Part shown: positions 29,269-38,788 of the stretch, piece after piece
Layout of the letters: each line of letters starts with the position of its first letter
Numbering within the stretch: the stretch's first letter is position 1
From: Nocardioides mesophilus
GTDB taxonomy: Bacteria > Actinomycetota > Actinomycetes > Propionibacteriales > Nocardioidaceae
Assembly (NCBI RefSeq): GCF_014395785.1
Contig: NZ_CP060713.1
Coordinates: forward strand, 1,578,501-1,642,500
Direction of reading: 5' to 3'
DNA length: 64,000 nucleotides
Notes under the pieces: model-generated
Databases searched by the model: none
Told to the model about the DNA's origin: nothing
Seen by the model: the letters and a program-made list of their open reading frames with translations, nothing else
Made by a program: the position numbers and the translations under genes

Positions 29269-30231
29269 ATGTCGACAGGCGAGAAGCTCGTCCAGCTGGT
29301 CATCGTGATCGCATTGTTCGTCGGGGTGATGGCCGTGGTCCTGGTCATTGCCGACCGGCTGAAGTCCAAACGGGGCGAGTCCCTGCAGACCGTGGCGTTC
29401 TTGCTGCCCGCGGTCCTCATGATCGGGATCGGCCTGCTCTACCCGGCCGTCCGCACCATGTACGAGTCCTTCCGCAATGCAGCCTCGACCGGGTTCGTGG
29501 GATTCGAGAACTACCAGACCATCTTCACCAACGGTGACCAGCTCACCGTGCTGCGCAACACGGCGCTGTGGGTGATCCTCACCCCGATCCTCGCCACCTT
29601 CATCGGTCTCGTCTACGCGATCCTGATCGACCGCAGCCGGTTCGAGAAGTTCGCCAAGGCGCTGATCTTCCTGCCGATGGCGATCTCCCTGGTGGGCGCC
29701 TCGCTGATCTGGAAGTTCGTCTACGACTACCGCTCCACCGAGAACGACCAGATCGGCCTCGCGAACCAGATCCTGAAGTCGTTGGGCTTCGACACCTACC
29801 GGTTCCTGCTCACCGACCCGTGGAACACCATCTTCTTGGTGGTCATCCTGATCTGGGTGCAGGCCGGCTTCGCGATGACGATCCTGTCGGCCTCCATCAA
29901 GGCGATCCCCGACGACATCGTCGAGGCCGCGAAGCTCGACGGCGTCAGCGGAGTCCGGATGTTCCGCTACATCACCGTTCCGAGCATCAGGCCGTCACTG
30001 ATCGTGGTCCTCACCGCGATCAGCATCACCACGCTGAAGGTCTTCGACATCGTCCGGACCGCGACCGGCGGCAACTTCAAGACCAGCGTGCTGGCCTACG
30101 AGTTCTACGTGCAGAGCTTCCGCTCGTTCAACAACGGGCTCGGCGCCGCCCTCGCAGTGCTGCTCTTCGTCCTCGTGCTGCCGATCGTGATCTACAACAT
30201 CCGTCAGATGCGCCGGCTGGAGGCACAATGA
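29269..30231 (+). CDS. Sugar ABC transporter permease 1 (MalF/AglF type)
   Basis: A 320-residue permease with six or more membrane helices. The cytoplasmic EAA loop that docks on the ATPase reads DDIVEAAKLDGVSGVRMFRY (near residue 218). The N-terminal helices (QLVIVIALFVGVMAVVLVIA) precede a second segment QTVAFLLPAVLMIGIGLLYP. It pairs with the permease at 30228, which it overlaps by four bases. An AGGAGG ribosome site precedes the ATG. Confidence 0.92.
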   Translation: MSTGEKLVQLVIVIALFVGVMAVVLVIADRLKSKRGESLQTVAFLLPAVLMIGIGLLYPAVRTMYESFRNAASTGFVGFENYQTIFTNGDQLTVLRNTALWVILTPILATFIGLVYAILIDRSRFEKFAKALIFLPMAISLVGASLIWKFVYDYRSTENDQIGLANQILKSLGFDTYRFLLTDPWNTIFLVVILIWVQAGFAMTILSASIKAIPDDIVEAAKLDGVSGVRMFRYITVPSIRPSLIVVLTAISITTLKVFDIVRTATGGNFKTSVLAYEFYVQSFRSFNNGLGAALAVLLFVLVLPIVIYNIRQMRRLEAQ

Positions 30232-31184
30232 CCACCACCACCCCCCAGATGCCGACCACCAACGTCGACGGCAAGACGCGGCGGCGGGCCGCCGAGGCGG
30301 CGGAGGAGGCCCACCAGCGGCTGTCCTCCCCGTGGGCCTCGTTCGCGGCCATCATCATCGCCGTGGTCTGGACCGTCCCGACCCTCGGTCTGCTGATCTC
30401 CTCGTTCCGGCCGCAGGCATCGGTGCAGTCCTCGGGCTGGTGGACCTGGTTCACCAACCCCGAGTTCACCCTCGAGAACTACGACGCGGTGCTCCAGGGC
30501 GGCAACGTCAACCTGGGCACGTACTTCGTCAACACCGCCGTCATCACGATCCCGGGGGTGATCATCCCGATCACGCTCGCGACCATGGCCGCCTACGCCT
30601 TCGCCTGGATGCGCTTCCCGGGCCGCGACACCCTGTTCGTGGCGGTGTTCGCGCTGCAGATCGTCCCCATCCAGGTGACGATGATCCCGCTGCTGAAGCT
30701 GTACGTCGACCCGCCGTTCGGCCTCCCGCAGCTCGCCGGCGGCGATGCACCCGGCGGCGGCTTCTACACGATCTGGCTCTCGCACTCGATCTTCGCGCTG
30801 CCGCTGGCGATCTACCTCCTTCACAACTTCATGAAGGAGATCCCGGCCGAGCTCATCGAGGCGGCCCGCGTCGACGGCGCCGGGCACGTCAAGATCTTCA
30901 CCCGGATCATGCTCCCGCTGATGACCCCGGCGATCGCCGCGTTCGCCATCTTCCAGTTCCTCTGGGTCTGGAACGACCTGCTGGTGGCCCTGGTCTTCGG
31001 TGGCGGCAGCCTGGACGTCTCCCCGCTGACGGTGCGTCTCGCGGAGCTGTCCGGCAGCCGCGGCGAGGACTGGCACCTGCTCGCCGCCGGTGCGTTCGTC
31101 TCACTGATCGTGCCGCTGGTGGTCTTCGTCGCCGGGCAGCGGTACTTCGTCCGCGGCCTGCTGGCCGGTAGCGTCAAGGGCTAG
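30228..31184 (+). CDS. Sugar ABC transporter permease 2 (MalG/AglG type)
   Basis: A 318-residue permease. A 40-residue cytoplasmic N-terminus is followed by six membrane helices and the EAA loop AELIEAARVDGAGHVKIFTR (near residue 205). The insert with PPFGLPQLAGG and GFYTIWLSHSIFALPLAIYL is characteristic of the alpha-glucoside AglG-like subgroup. It is coupled to permease 1 by an ATGA overlap. The transcript ends at a strong bidirectional terminator 9 bp after the stop. Confidence 0.92.
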   Translation: MTTTTPQMPTTNVDGKTRRRAAEAAEEAHQRLSSPWASFAAIIIAVVWTVPTLGLLISSFRPQASVQSSGWWTWFTNPEFTLENYDAVLQGGNVNLGTYFVNTAVITIPGVIIPITLATMAAYAFAWMRFPGRDTLFVAVFALQIVPIQVTMIPLLKLYVDPPFGLPQLAGGDAPGGGFYTIWLSHSIFALPLAIYLLHNFMKEIPAELIEAARVDGAGHVKIFTRIMLPLMTPAIAAFAIFQFLWVWNDLLVALVFGGGSLDVSPLTVRLAELSGSRGEDWHLLAAGAFVSLIVPLVVFVAGQRYFVRGLLAGSVKG

Positions 31185-31192
31185 AGACGGTT

Positions 31193-31220
31193 CCCGCCCT
31201 CCCCGAGTGGGGAGGGCGGG
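31193..31220. terminator. Bidirectional terminator between permease 2 and beta-glucosidase
   Basis: A perfect 12-bp stem (31193-31204 with 31209-31220) closed by a GAGT tetraloop, lying in the 49-bp gap between convergent genes. Confidence 0.8.
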
Positions 31221-31233
31221 CACCCAGCCCGAC

Positions 31234-32622
31234 TCACGAGGTGCGGTCGTGGACCAGCTTCGAGTACCACTCGTAGGAGCGCTTGGGCGTCCTGCTCAGG
31301 TCGGTGCGGTCGACGTGCACGATGCCGAACGTCTTGGTGTAGCCCTCGGCCCACTCGAAGTTGTCGAGCAGGGTCCACAGCACGTAGGCGCGGACGTCCG
31401 CGCCGGCCTCGCGGGCCCGGTCGACGGCCTCGATGTGGCTCCGCACGTAGTCGATCCGGTCCTGGTCGTCCACGGTCCCGTCCGGGGTCCGCTCGGTGTC
31501 AGGGAAGGCCGCACCGTTCTCGGTGACGATCAAGGGAAGGCCGGTGCGCTCGTGGGTCGTCACGAGGAGCTCCTCGAGCCCACCGGGCTCGATCTCCCAG
31601 CCGATGTCGGTGCGCGGGTCGCGCGGCGTGAAGGTGAGGTTCTCCACGCCGGGGAACGCGTCGACCTCGGCGTCGCCCGCGTCGTCGTAGCTCTGCACCG
31701 CGGACTGTCCCTCGTCGGGGACGTCCACCCGGGCGGGGGTGTAGTAGTTGACGCCCACCCAGTCCGCCGAGCCGCGGATCAGCTCCAGGTCGCCGTCACG
31801 GACCACGTCGGGGTCGCGGAGCACCGGGGCGATCCGCAGCAGGTTCTCGTCGTACGCCCCGTCGACCAGCGGGTCCAGCCAGACCCGGTTGCGGATGGCG
31901 TCCACCCCGTCGGCGGCCTCGGCCGCCTCCGGCCGCTCCGGCCACACCGGCGAGAGGTTCAGCACGATGCCGACTGCGTCCGCACCGGCCTCGTGCATGC
32001 GGCCGGCCGCGAGCCCGTGGCCGAGCATCAGGTGGTGGGCCGCGCGGTGCGCGCCGCCTCCGTCACGGCGGCCGGGAGCGTGCCGGCCGGACCCGTAGCC
32101 GAGGTAGGCCGCGCACCACGGCTCGTTGTGGGTGGCCCACAGGTGCACCCGGTCGGCGAAGTGCTCGTGGAGCACCATGGCGTAGTCGGCGAAGCGCTCC
32201 GCGGTGTCGCGGTTCAGCCAGCCGTCAGCGTCCTGCAGCGCCTGCGGCAGGTCCCAGTGGTAGAGCGTCGCCATCGGCGTGATCTGGCGCTCCAGCAAGG
32301 CGTCGACCACCCGGTCGTAGTAGGCCAGGCCGCGCGGCTCGACGGCGCCGGACCCGGTCGGCATGATCCGCGGCCAGGCGAAGGAGAAGCGGTAGTAGTC
32401 GACGCCGAGACCCTTGACCAGGTCGGCGTCCTCCTCGTAGCGGACGTAGGAGTCGCACGCCGCCGTGCCGTCGCTTCCGTCCACGATCGTGCCGGGCACG
32501 GCGGTGAAGGTGTCCCAGATCGACGGGCCCTTCCCGTCTGCCGTGGCGGCTCCCTCGATCTGGTAGGACGCGGTGGCGGTGCCGAAGGCGAGTCGGGATC
32601 CATCAGGCAGATGAGAAGTCAT
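31234..32622 (-). CDS. GH1 family beta-glucosidase
   Basis: A 462-residue glycoside hydrolase family 1 enzyme that splits beta-glucosides with retention. The acid/base glutamate is in WATHNEPWCAAYLGY (about residue 160) and the nucleophile in LIVTENGAAFPD (about residue 370). N-terminal FGTATASYQIEGA and C-terminal LLDNFEWAEGY are family hallmarks. No signal peptide is seen, so it hydrolyses sugars after uptake by the adjacent ABC system. TACGGT (32630-32635) is 7 nt before the ATG, a leaderless arrangement. The LacI gene starts 48 bp away on the other strand. Confidence 0.94.
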   Translation of the reverse strand: MTSHLPDGSRLAFGTATASYQIEGAATADGKGPSIWDTFTAVPGTIVDGSDGTAACDSYVRYEEDADLVKGLGVDYYRFSFAWPRIMPTGSGAVEPRGLAYYDRVVDALLERQITPMATLYHWDLPQALQDADGWLNRDTAERFADYAMVLHEHFADRVHLWATHNEPWCAAYLGYGSGRHAPGRRDGGGAHRAAHHLMLGHGLAAGRMHEAGADAVGIVLNLSPVWPERPEAAEAADGVDAIRNRVWLDPLVDGAYDENLLRIAPVLRDPDVVRDGDLELIRGSADWVGVNYYTPARVDVPDEGQSAVQSYDDAGDAEVDAFPGVENLTFTPRDPRTDIGWEIEPGGLEELLVTTHERTGLPLIVTENGAAFPDTERTPDGTVDDQDRIDYVRSHIEAVDRAREAGADVRAYVLWTLLDNFEWAEGYTKTFGIVHVDRTDLSRTPKRSYEWYSKLVHDRTS

Positions 32623-32669
32623 GGCCGATACCGTACGGCGGCCCGCGACGGGTCGGCGAGCAGGTGTCC

Positions 32670-33680
32670 ATGACCAGCATCAAGGACGTCGCACGCGAGG
32701 TCGGCATGTCGACCGCGACGGTCTCACGTGCGTTGCGGGGGCTGCCGCGGGTCTCCGAGGACACCCGCCTGCGGGTGCTCAAGGCTGCCGAGCGGCTCGA
32801 CTACGTCGCCTCGCCCGCCGCCGCCGGCCTGGTCAGCGGGCAGACCCGCGCCGTCGGGGTGGTCGTGCCGTTCGTGACCCGGTGGTTCTACGGCTCGGTG
32901 GTGCACGGCGCGGAGGAGCTGCTGCGCGAGCGCGGCTACGACCTGCTGCTCTACAACCTCGCCGGTGACCAGCAAGCGCGGCACCGGGTGTTCCAGACCC
33001 ACCTGCTGCGCAAGCGGGTCGACGCGGTGCTGATCCTGAGCCTGACCCCGAGCGCCGAGGAGATCGCCTCGCTGAACCGCCTGGACCGGCCCGTCGCCAC
33101 GGTCGGCGCGGTCGTCCCGGGCTTCTCCAGCGTGAGCATCGACGACCTCGCCACGGCCCGCACCGCGGTGCAGCACCTGGTCGACCTCGGCCACCGCCGG
33201 ATCGGCTACATCGGCGGTGACCTCGAGGGCCAGCTGGACTTCTCCGCACCGCTGGACCGGCTCCGGGGCTACCGCGAGGCCATGGCCGCGGCACGCCTGC
33301 GCCGGAATCCCGCCTGGGAGGTCACCGGCGACTTCACCGTCCGCGGCGGTCTCGCCGCCACCCGGTTGCTGCTGGCCACGACCCCGCGACCCACCGCGAT
33401 CTTCGCGGCCTCGGACGAGATGGCGATCGGGGCGGTGCACGCCGTCCGGGAGACCGGGCTCCGGGTGCCCGAGGACGTCTCCGTGATCGGCATCGACGAC
33501 CACGAGATGGCCGAGTTCTTCGAGCTCTCCACGGTGGCGCAACCGGTGCACGAGCAGGGCCGGGTGGCCGCGCAGCTGCTCCTGCAGGCCATCGAGCACG
33601 GCCCGGCGTTCGAGCCGGCGGTGCTCACGGTGCCGACGCGGCTCGTCGTACGACGCACCACCGCGCCGCCACGCCACTGA
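32670..33680 (+). CDS. LacI-family transcriptional regulator
   Basis: A 336-residue sugar-responsive repressor. The N-terminal HTH reads TSIKDVAREVGMSTATVSRA, then LRGLPRVSEDTRLRVLKAA with hinge residues YVASPAAAGLVSGQ. A periplasmic-binding-like effector domain follows (VGVVVPFVTRWFYGSVVHGA). Its position, divergent from the GH1 gene and downstream of the sugar ABC genes, makes it the candidate reader of the GTAAACGTTTAC site. A GTG at 32664 would add two residues. It converges on the peptide ABC ATPase gene with a 13-bp gap. Confidence 0.9.
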   Translation: MTSIKDVAREVGMSTATVSRALRGLPRVSEDTRLRVLKAAERLDYVASPAAAGLVSGQTRAVGVVVPFVTRWFYGSVVHGAEELLRERGYDLLLYNLAGDQQARHRVFQTHLLRKRVDAVLILSLTPSAEEIASLNRLDRPVATVGAVVPGFSSVSIDDLATARTAVQHLVDLGHRRIGYIGGDLEGQLDFSAPLDRLRGYREAMAAARLRRNPAWEVTGDFTVRGGLAATRLLLATTPRPTAIFAASDEMAIGAVHAVRETGLRVPEDVSVIGIDDHEMAEFFELSTVAQPVHEQGRVAAQLLLQAIEHGPAFEPAVLTVPTRLVVRRTTAPPRH

Positions 33681-33693
33681 CCCGGCGGCCGGG

Positions 33694-34769
33694 TCAGGAC
33701 GGTGCGGGTGCCGCCGCCCCGACCGCCGGACCGCGCGGGTCCGGGGCGTTCTCCGGGAAGTGGCAGGCGACCTGGTGGCGGGGCGCGAGCTCGACGAGCG
33801 GCGGCGTCTCGACGCGGCAGATGTCCTGCACCTTCCAGCAGCGGGTGTGGAAGCGGCACGCCGGCGGCGGGTTGATCGGCGAGGGCACGTCGCCCTGGAG
33901 GCGGATCCGCTCCCGCTCGTGACGCCGCTTCGTGTCCGGGATCGGCACCGCGGACATCAGCGCCACGGTGTACGGGTGCATCGGATGGGTGTAGAGGTCG
34001 TCACGGTCGGCGAGCTCGACGATCGTGCCGAGGTACATCACCGCCACCCGGTCCGAGACGTGCCGGACCACCGAGAGGTCGTGGGCGATCATCACGTAGG
34101 TGAGGTTGAGCTCCTCCTGGAGGTCCTCGAGCAGGTTCACCACCTGGGCCTGGATCGAGACGTCGAGCGCCGAGACCGGCTCGTCGGCCACGATCAGCTT
34201 CGGCTTGAGGGCCAGGGTCCGGGCGATCCCGATCCGCTGCCGCTGACCGCCGGAGAACTCGTGCGGGTAGCGGTTGTAGTGCTCGGGGCTCAGGCCGACC
34301 AGCTCGAGCAGCTCCTGCACCGTCTTCTTGACCCCCCGGGCGGGGTGACCTTCTGCAGCTTGTACGGCGCGCTGACGATCTTGCCGACCGTGTGCCGCGG
34401 GTTCAGGGAGGAGTAGGGGTCCTGGAAGATCATCTGCACGTCGCGCCGCAGCGGCCGCATCGGGCCGTCGCCGAGGTGGGTGATGTCGCGCCCCTCGAAC
34501 ACGATCGTGCCGGCGGTCGGCTCCTCGAGCCGGGTGATCAGGCGGCCGGTGGTGCTCTTGCCGCAGCCGGACTCGCCGACCAGGGAGAGGGTCTCGCCCT
34601 GCCGCACGGTGAAGTCGATCCCGTCGACCGCCTGGACGGCGCCGACCTGACGCTGCAGGAGGCCCTTGCGGATCGGGAAGTGCTTCACCAGGCCGGTCAC
34701 GGACAAGAGCTCGGGGGCGCTGCGCTTGTCGCGCGTCACCTTCGCGGCCGCGGGTTCGGTGGCAGTCAT
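33694..34769 (-). CDS. Oligopeptide ABC transporter ATP-binding protein (DppF/OppF type), apparent frameshift
   Basis: About 358 residues when the frame is repaired. The N-terminal part has Walker [16 protein letters not shown] and [16 protein letters not shown], and breaks after [11 protein letters not shown] near 34335. The other frame resumes at [20 protein letters not shown] and carries the signature [17 protein letters not shown], Walker [13 protein letters not shown] and a C-terminal CRFHTRCW oligopeptide-ATPase motif. One extra G in the six-base run near 34332-34337 joins the frames as [11 protein letters not shown]. This is the last gene of the operon. GAGGACC precedes the ATG at 34769. 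Confidence 0.82.
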
Positions 34770-34789
34770 CGGTTCGGTCCTCGTGGTCT

Positions 34790-35866
34790 CTAGAGCTTCG
34801 GCTGGATCTCGTCGCGCCAGATCCTGTGGCGCTCGAGGATCGGCAGGTGACACGCCACCTTGTGGCCGTTCCCGGTGTCCTCGAGCTCGGGCCGGACGGT
34901 CTCGGAGAGTCCGCCGGTGCGCTCGGAGAAGACGCAGCGGGGGTGGAAGGCGCAGCCGCTCGGCACGTTGATCAGGCTGGGCGGCGACCCCGGGATCGGC
35001 TGCAGCCGCTCGGAGCGGACCCGGTCGAAGCGTGGCATCGAGGAGAGCAGCCCCCAGGTGTAGGGATGCTCCGGCTCGTTGAAGATCTGCTCGGCGGTGC
35101 CGTACTCGGCCGCGCGGCCGGCGTACATCACCAGGATGTCGTCGGCGAGCTCGGCGACCACCCCGAGGTCGTGGGTGATGATGATGACCGCGGAGTTGAA
35201 CTCCTTCTGCAGGTCGCGGATCAGGTCGAGGATCTGCGCCTGCACGGTGACGTCGAGCGCGGTGGTCGGCTCGTCGGCGATCAGCAGGTCCGGGTCGCAG
35301 GAGAGCGCCATCGCGATCATCGCCCGCTGCCGCATGCCGCCGGAGTACTGGTGGGGGTAGGCGTCGACCCGGCTGTCCGGCTCCGGGATGCCGACCCGGT
35401 CCAGCATCTCGATGGCGTGCTTGCGCGCCGCCGCCTTGGAGACGTCGTTGTGGATCCGGTAGGCCTCGATGATCTGGTTGCCGACCGAGTAGTACGGGTG
35501 CATCGCCGAGAGCGGGTCCTGGAAGATCATCGCCATCCGCTTGCCCCGCAACCGCCGTACGGCGTCCGGGGAAGCGGTCACCAGGTTCTCCCCGTCGAGG
35601 AGGATCTGGCCGGAGATCTCGGCGGTGCCGGCCTTGTGCAGGCCCATCACCGACATGCTGGTGACGCTCTTGCCGGAGCCGGACTCGCCGACGATGCCGA
35701 GCGTCTTGCCGCGCTCGACGTGGAAGGACAGGCCGTCCACCGACTTGACCAGCCCGTCGTCGGTCGGGAAGTGCACCTGCAGGTCCCGGACGTCGAGGAA
35801 CGGTCCGGTGCCGGCGTCCGGTCGGGAGGAGGACTCGTCGAGCATGGAGGGCCTTGTCTGCGTCAT
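34790..35866 (-). CDS. Oligopeptide ABC transporter ATP-binding protein (DppD/OppD type)
   Basis: A 358-residue ATPase. Walker A is [19 protein letters not shown] (near residue 50), the signature [19 protein letters not shown] near 165, Walker [21 protein letters not shown] near 185, and the C-terminal cysteine motif [17 protein letters not shown] near 310 is typical of peptide importers. It pairs with the DppF-type ATPase 20 bp downstream. The ATG at 35866 overlaps the upstream permease stop by four bases. The longer upstream frame is a shadow of the permease. Confidence 0.92.
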   Translation of the reverse strand: MTQTRPSMLDESSSRPDAGTGPFLDVRDLQVHFPTDDGLVKSVDGLSFHVERGKTLGIVGESGSGKSVTSMSVMGLHKAGTAEISGQILLDGENLVTASPDAVRRLRGKRMAMIFQDPLSAMHPYYSVGNQIIEAYRIHNDVSKAAARKHAIEMLDRVGIPEPDSRVDAYPHQYSGGMRQRAMIAMALSCDPDLLIADEPTTALDVTVQAQILDLIRDLQKEFNSAVIIITHDLGVVAELADDILVMYAGRAAEYGTAEQIFNEPEHPYTWGLLSSMPRFDRVRSERLQPIPGSPPSLINVPSGCAFHPRCVFSERTGGLSETVRPELEDTGNGHKVACHLPILERHRIWRDEIQPKL

Positions 35867-36876
35867 CGGGCTCGCACCCTCGGGTCGACGACGGCGTACA
35901 TGAGGTCGACGACCAGGTTGGCGAGGACCACGAACAGGGCGGCCACGAGGGTGACACCCAGGATCTTGGGAAGGTCGTTGGCGAAGATGCCCTGGACGGC
36001 GTAGTTGCCCAGGCCGTTGAGGTTGAAGACCCGCTCGGTGAGGACGGCGCCGCCGATGAGCAGGCCGAAGTCGAGGCCGAAGATCGTCAGGATCGGCGTG
36101 AGCGCGCCGCGCAGGCCGTGCTTGATCACCACCCGGTGCTCCTTGAGGCCCTTGGACCGCGCCGTGCGGATGTAGTCCTCGTTCATGGTCTCCAGCATGC
36201 CTGCCCGGGTCAGCCGGGCGTACTGCGCGGAGAAGAGCAGCGCCAGCGTGATCCACGGCAGCAGCAGGTCGTAGGCCCACTCCCCGGGGTTGGTCAGGAA
36301 CGGCGTGTAGGAACCGCCGGGGGCGGTGATGTTGAGCTTGTAGCTGAAGATGGCCAGCGCCATCAGACCGGTCCAGAAGATCGGCATGGAGACGCCGGCG
36401 AGCGCCACGGTCATGGCGGCGCGGTCGAAGAACGAGCGTCTCTTCAGGGCCGAGAGCACACCGACGGAGACGCCGAAGACCACCCAGATGATCGCGGCCC
36501 CGATCGCCAGCGAGAACGTCACCGGCGCGCGGTCCACCAGCTCGGGGAAGACCGCCTGCCGGGTCAGGAACGAGTAGCCCAGGCACGGCGCCGGGCACTC
36601 CACCGTCTGCGCGCCCATGTCGTACTCCGCGCCAGCGACCAGGCCCTTGGCCCAGTTGCCGTACTGGACGTAGATGGGGTCGTAGAAGCCGAGTCGCTCG
36701 GCGGTCAGCTTGACCGTGTCCTCGGTGGCGGCACGGCCGACGTACCGGGTCGCGAGCGACTCCGGTGACGCGCCGGCGAGCCGGGGCACCAGGTAGAAGA
36801 TCGAGAAGGTGATGACGCTGACGACGAACAGCAGCGCGGCGGCTGCGATGAGCCGCCTGATGAGGTAGGTGATCAC
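35863..36876 (-). CDS. Oligopeptide ABC transporter permease (DppB/OppB type)
   Basis: A 337-residue permease with an opening typical of the family (VITYLIRRLIAAAALLFVVS), about six helices, and the EAA loop DYIRTARSKGLKEHRVVIKH near residue 220. An extracytoplasmic segment holds two cysteines (TVECPAPCLGYS), which may form a disulfide. The GTG start at 36876 has GGAG 6 nt upstream. A perfect hairpin stands between it and the binding-protein gene. Confidence 0.92.
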   Translation of the reverse strand: MITYLIRRLIAAAALLFVVSVITFSIFYLVPRLAGASPESLATRYVGRAATEDTVKLTAERLGFYDPIYVQYGNWAKGLVAGAEYDMGAQTVECPAPCLGYSFLTRQAVFPELVDRAPVTFSLAIGAAIIWVVFGVSVGVLSALKRRSFFDRAAMTVALAGVSMPIFWTGLMALAIFSYKLNITAPGGSYTPFLTNPGEWAYDLLLPWITLALLFSAQYARLTRAGMLETMNEDYIRTARSKGLKEHRVVIKHGLRGALTPILTIFGLDFGLLIGGAVLTERVFNLNGLGNYAVQGIFANDLPKILGVTLVAALFVVLANLVVDLMYAVVDPRVRAR

Positions 36877-36893
36877 TCGGTTCTCCGGCAGTG

Positions 36894-36927
36894 GTGCCCG
36901 GTCGGGGGTCTCCCCCCGACCGGGCAC
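36894..36927 (-). promoter_or_regulatory. Intercistronic hairpin between binding-protein and permease genes
   Basis: A perfect 15-bp stem (36894-36908 with 36913-36927). On the transcribed strand the loop is GAGA, a stable GNRA-type tetraloop. It ends 17 nt before the dppB-type start, next to its ribosome site, and would lower permease synthesis relative to the binding protein. Confidence 0.65.
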
Positions 36928-36986
36928 CTGTGGACGTACCTGCTGTGGTGCTGTGGTGCTGTGCGTGTACGGCGTGGGAAGGGCTG

Positions 36987-38747
36987 TTACTCCAGCCCGA
37001 GCTCCATGTAGTCGTACATGCCGTAGGAGTTGTTGACGAACACGTTCGTCAGGCCCTGGCCCCGCAGCAGCACGCTCTTGGCGTCCACACCCGGGTAGAT
37101 CACGGCCTCCTCCATCACGCGCTTGTCGATCGCGGCCCAGTCCGCCTCGCGCTTGGCCTGGTCGAGCTCGACGACTGCTTCGTCGAGCATCTTGTCGACC
37201 TCGGGAATCCGCACGCTGGTGTTCGAGGAGCCGCCGGTCTCCCGGATCACCCGGCTGTCCACGATCTGCGAGAGGAACCCGAAGCCGTCGTTCCAGTCCG
37301 CGCCCCAGCCGTTGGTGCACAGGCCGAGGTCGTTCTTCACCACGAAGGGCGGCAGTCCGCACTGCTCGGAGAAGTACGTCGCGGTCGGGTAGCCCTTCAG
37401 GGTCAGGTTGATGCCGACCCGCTTCAGCGCCTGCTGGAACGCCTCGGCCGTGGCCTCCTCCTTGGGACGGTCGGAGCGGAAGCCCATGGAGATGTCGAAG
37501 CCGTCCGGCTGGCCGCACTTCTCCAGCGCCGCCTTGGCCGCGTCGAGGTCACCGCTCTCCCCTGCGGGGTAGAGGTCGAACTTCTCGTAGCCGGGGATCT
37601 GCGGCGGCATGATCGTCGTCGCCATCTCGCCGCCGGCGAACTCGCCGCCGTAGGCGGTCTGGTAGGACTTGTGGTCCATCCCGTACATGATCGCCTTGCG
37701 GCACTCGATGTTGTCCAGCGGCTTCACCGTCGGGTTGATCGAGGTGTACCAGAGCCGGGCGATCGTCGGGTTGTCGACGTTCTTCTTCTTCTCCGGGTCG
37801 GTGAGCACCTGGCTCATCGCGGCCGGCTGGACACCGGTGCCGGCCACGTCGACGTGGAGGTCACCGGTCTGCAGCCGCTGGTCGATGTCGTCGGCGTTGA
37901 CGTTCAGCGACACGTCGTAGCCGTCCGGCAGCGCCTTGCGGTTCGGGTCGGTGGCCTGGTCCCACTCGGGGTTGCGCACCATCGTGAAGCGCTTGCCCGG
38001 CTCGAGCTGGTCGAACATGTAGGGACCGGTCGACTGGATCACGTTGCGGTACTCAGCACCGGTGTCCTTGGCCTGCGGCACCGGCATGGTCTGGGTCAGC
38101 TGCGCGAGGTAGTCGAAGCCGGCGAACGGCTGCTTGAGGTGGAAGACGATCGTGTAGTCGTCCGGGGTCGTGATCGCCTGGTCGGTGTTCATGTCCGGCG
38201 TCTTGTAGGGACCCTGGTAGCCCTCGGGCAGGTCGAGGAACTGCTCGAAGTAGGCCGGCCCGTTGGGGAACGTCTCCTTGTCGGTCGACCGGAGGACGGC
38301 GTACTTCACGTCGGAAGCCTTGACCTCGCTGCCGTCCTGGAACTTGACGCCCTTGCGGATCGTGTAGGTCCAGGTCTTGCCACCGTCGGTGGGCTTGCCG
38401 AGGTCCTCGGCGAGGTCGGGGACGAGCTCGTTGCTCGCGTCGCCGGGGGCGGCGCGGAACATCAGCAGCGAGCGGCCGTAGAGACGCGCGAAGTTCCAGG
38501 AGAACCCGTAGTAGGTCTCGCCGGGATCGAGGGTGTCCCAGTCGCTGGAGTTCGCCATCTTGATGACGCCGCCCTTCTTGTCGGACGGGTTGTAGACCCC
38601 GTCCAGGGCAGCGTTGAACGCCGGGGTCGCGCCACTCGCGCCGTCCCCGTTGGTCCCGTCGTCACCGGAACCGCCGCCACAGGCACTCAACGTGAGTGCT
38701 GCGGCCGCCGTGAGGGCTGCGAGAGCCCTCCAGCGCTTGTTCCTCAT
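36987..38747 (-). CDS. ABC transporter substrate-binding lipoprotein, family 5 (peptide/opine type)
   Basis: A 586-residue binding protein. A signal peptide ends in the lipobox LSAC (LTLSACGGGSGDDG). The family 5 signature is seen in KTWTYTIRKGVKFQDGSEVK (near residue 133), with ECRKAIMYGMDHKSYQTAYG near residue 345 and an RVGINLTLKGYPTA segment near 450. It delivers oligopeptides or a related solute to the DppBC-type permeases encoded on either side. It sits second in the operon, between the two permease genes, an unusual order. A possible upstream permease-to-SBP gap of 41 bp carries no promoter. Confidence 0.92.
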   Translation of the reverse strand: MRNKRWRALAALTAAAALTLSACGGGSGDDGTNGDGASGATPAFNAALDGVYNPSDKKGGVIKMANSSDWDTLDPGETYYGFSWNFARLYGRSLLMFRAAPGDASNELVPDLAEDLGKPTDGGKTWTYTIRKGVKFQDGSEVKASDVKYAVLRSTDKETFPNGPAYFEQFLDLPEGYQGPYKTPDMNTDQAITTPDDYTIVFHLKQPFAGFDYLAQLTQTMPVPQAKDTGAEYRNVIQSTGPYMFDQLEPGKRFTMVRNPEWDQATDPNRKALPDGYDVSLNVNADDIDQRLQTGDLHVDVAGTGVQPAAMSQVLTDPEKKKNVDNPTIARLWYTSINPTVKPLDNIECRKAIMYGMDHKSYQTAYGGEFAGGEMATTIMPPQIPGYEKFDLYPAGESGDLDAAKAALEKCGQPDGFDISMGFRSDRPKEEATAEAFQQALKRVGINLTLKGYPTATYFSEQCGLPPFVVKNDLGLCTNGWGADWNDGFGFLSQIVDSRVIRETGGSSNTSVRIPEVDKMLDEAVVELDQAKREADWAAIDKRVMEEAVIYPGVDAKSVLLRGQGLTNVFVNNSYGMYDYMELGLE

Positions 38748-38788
38748 CGGCAGTACGCCCTTCTCTTGATGGGTGGAGCAGCTGTTCC

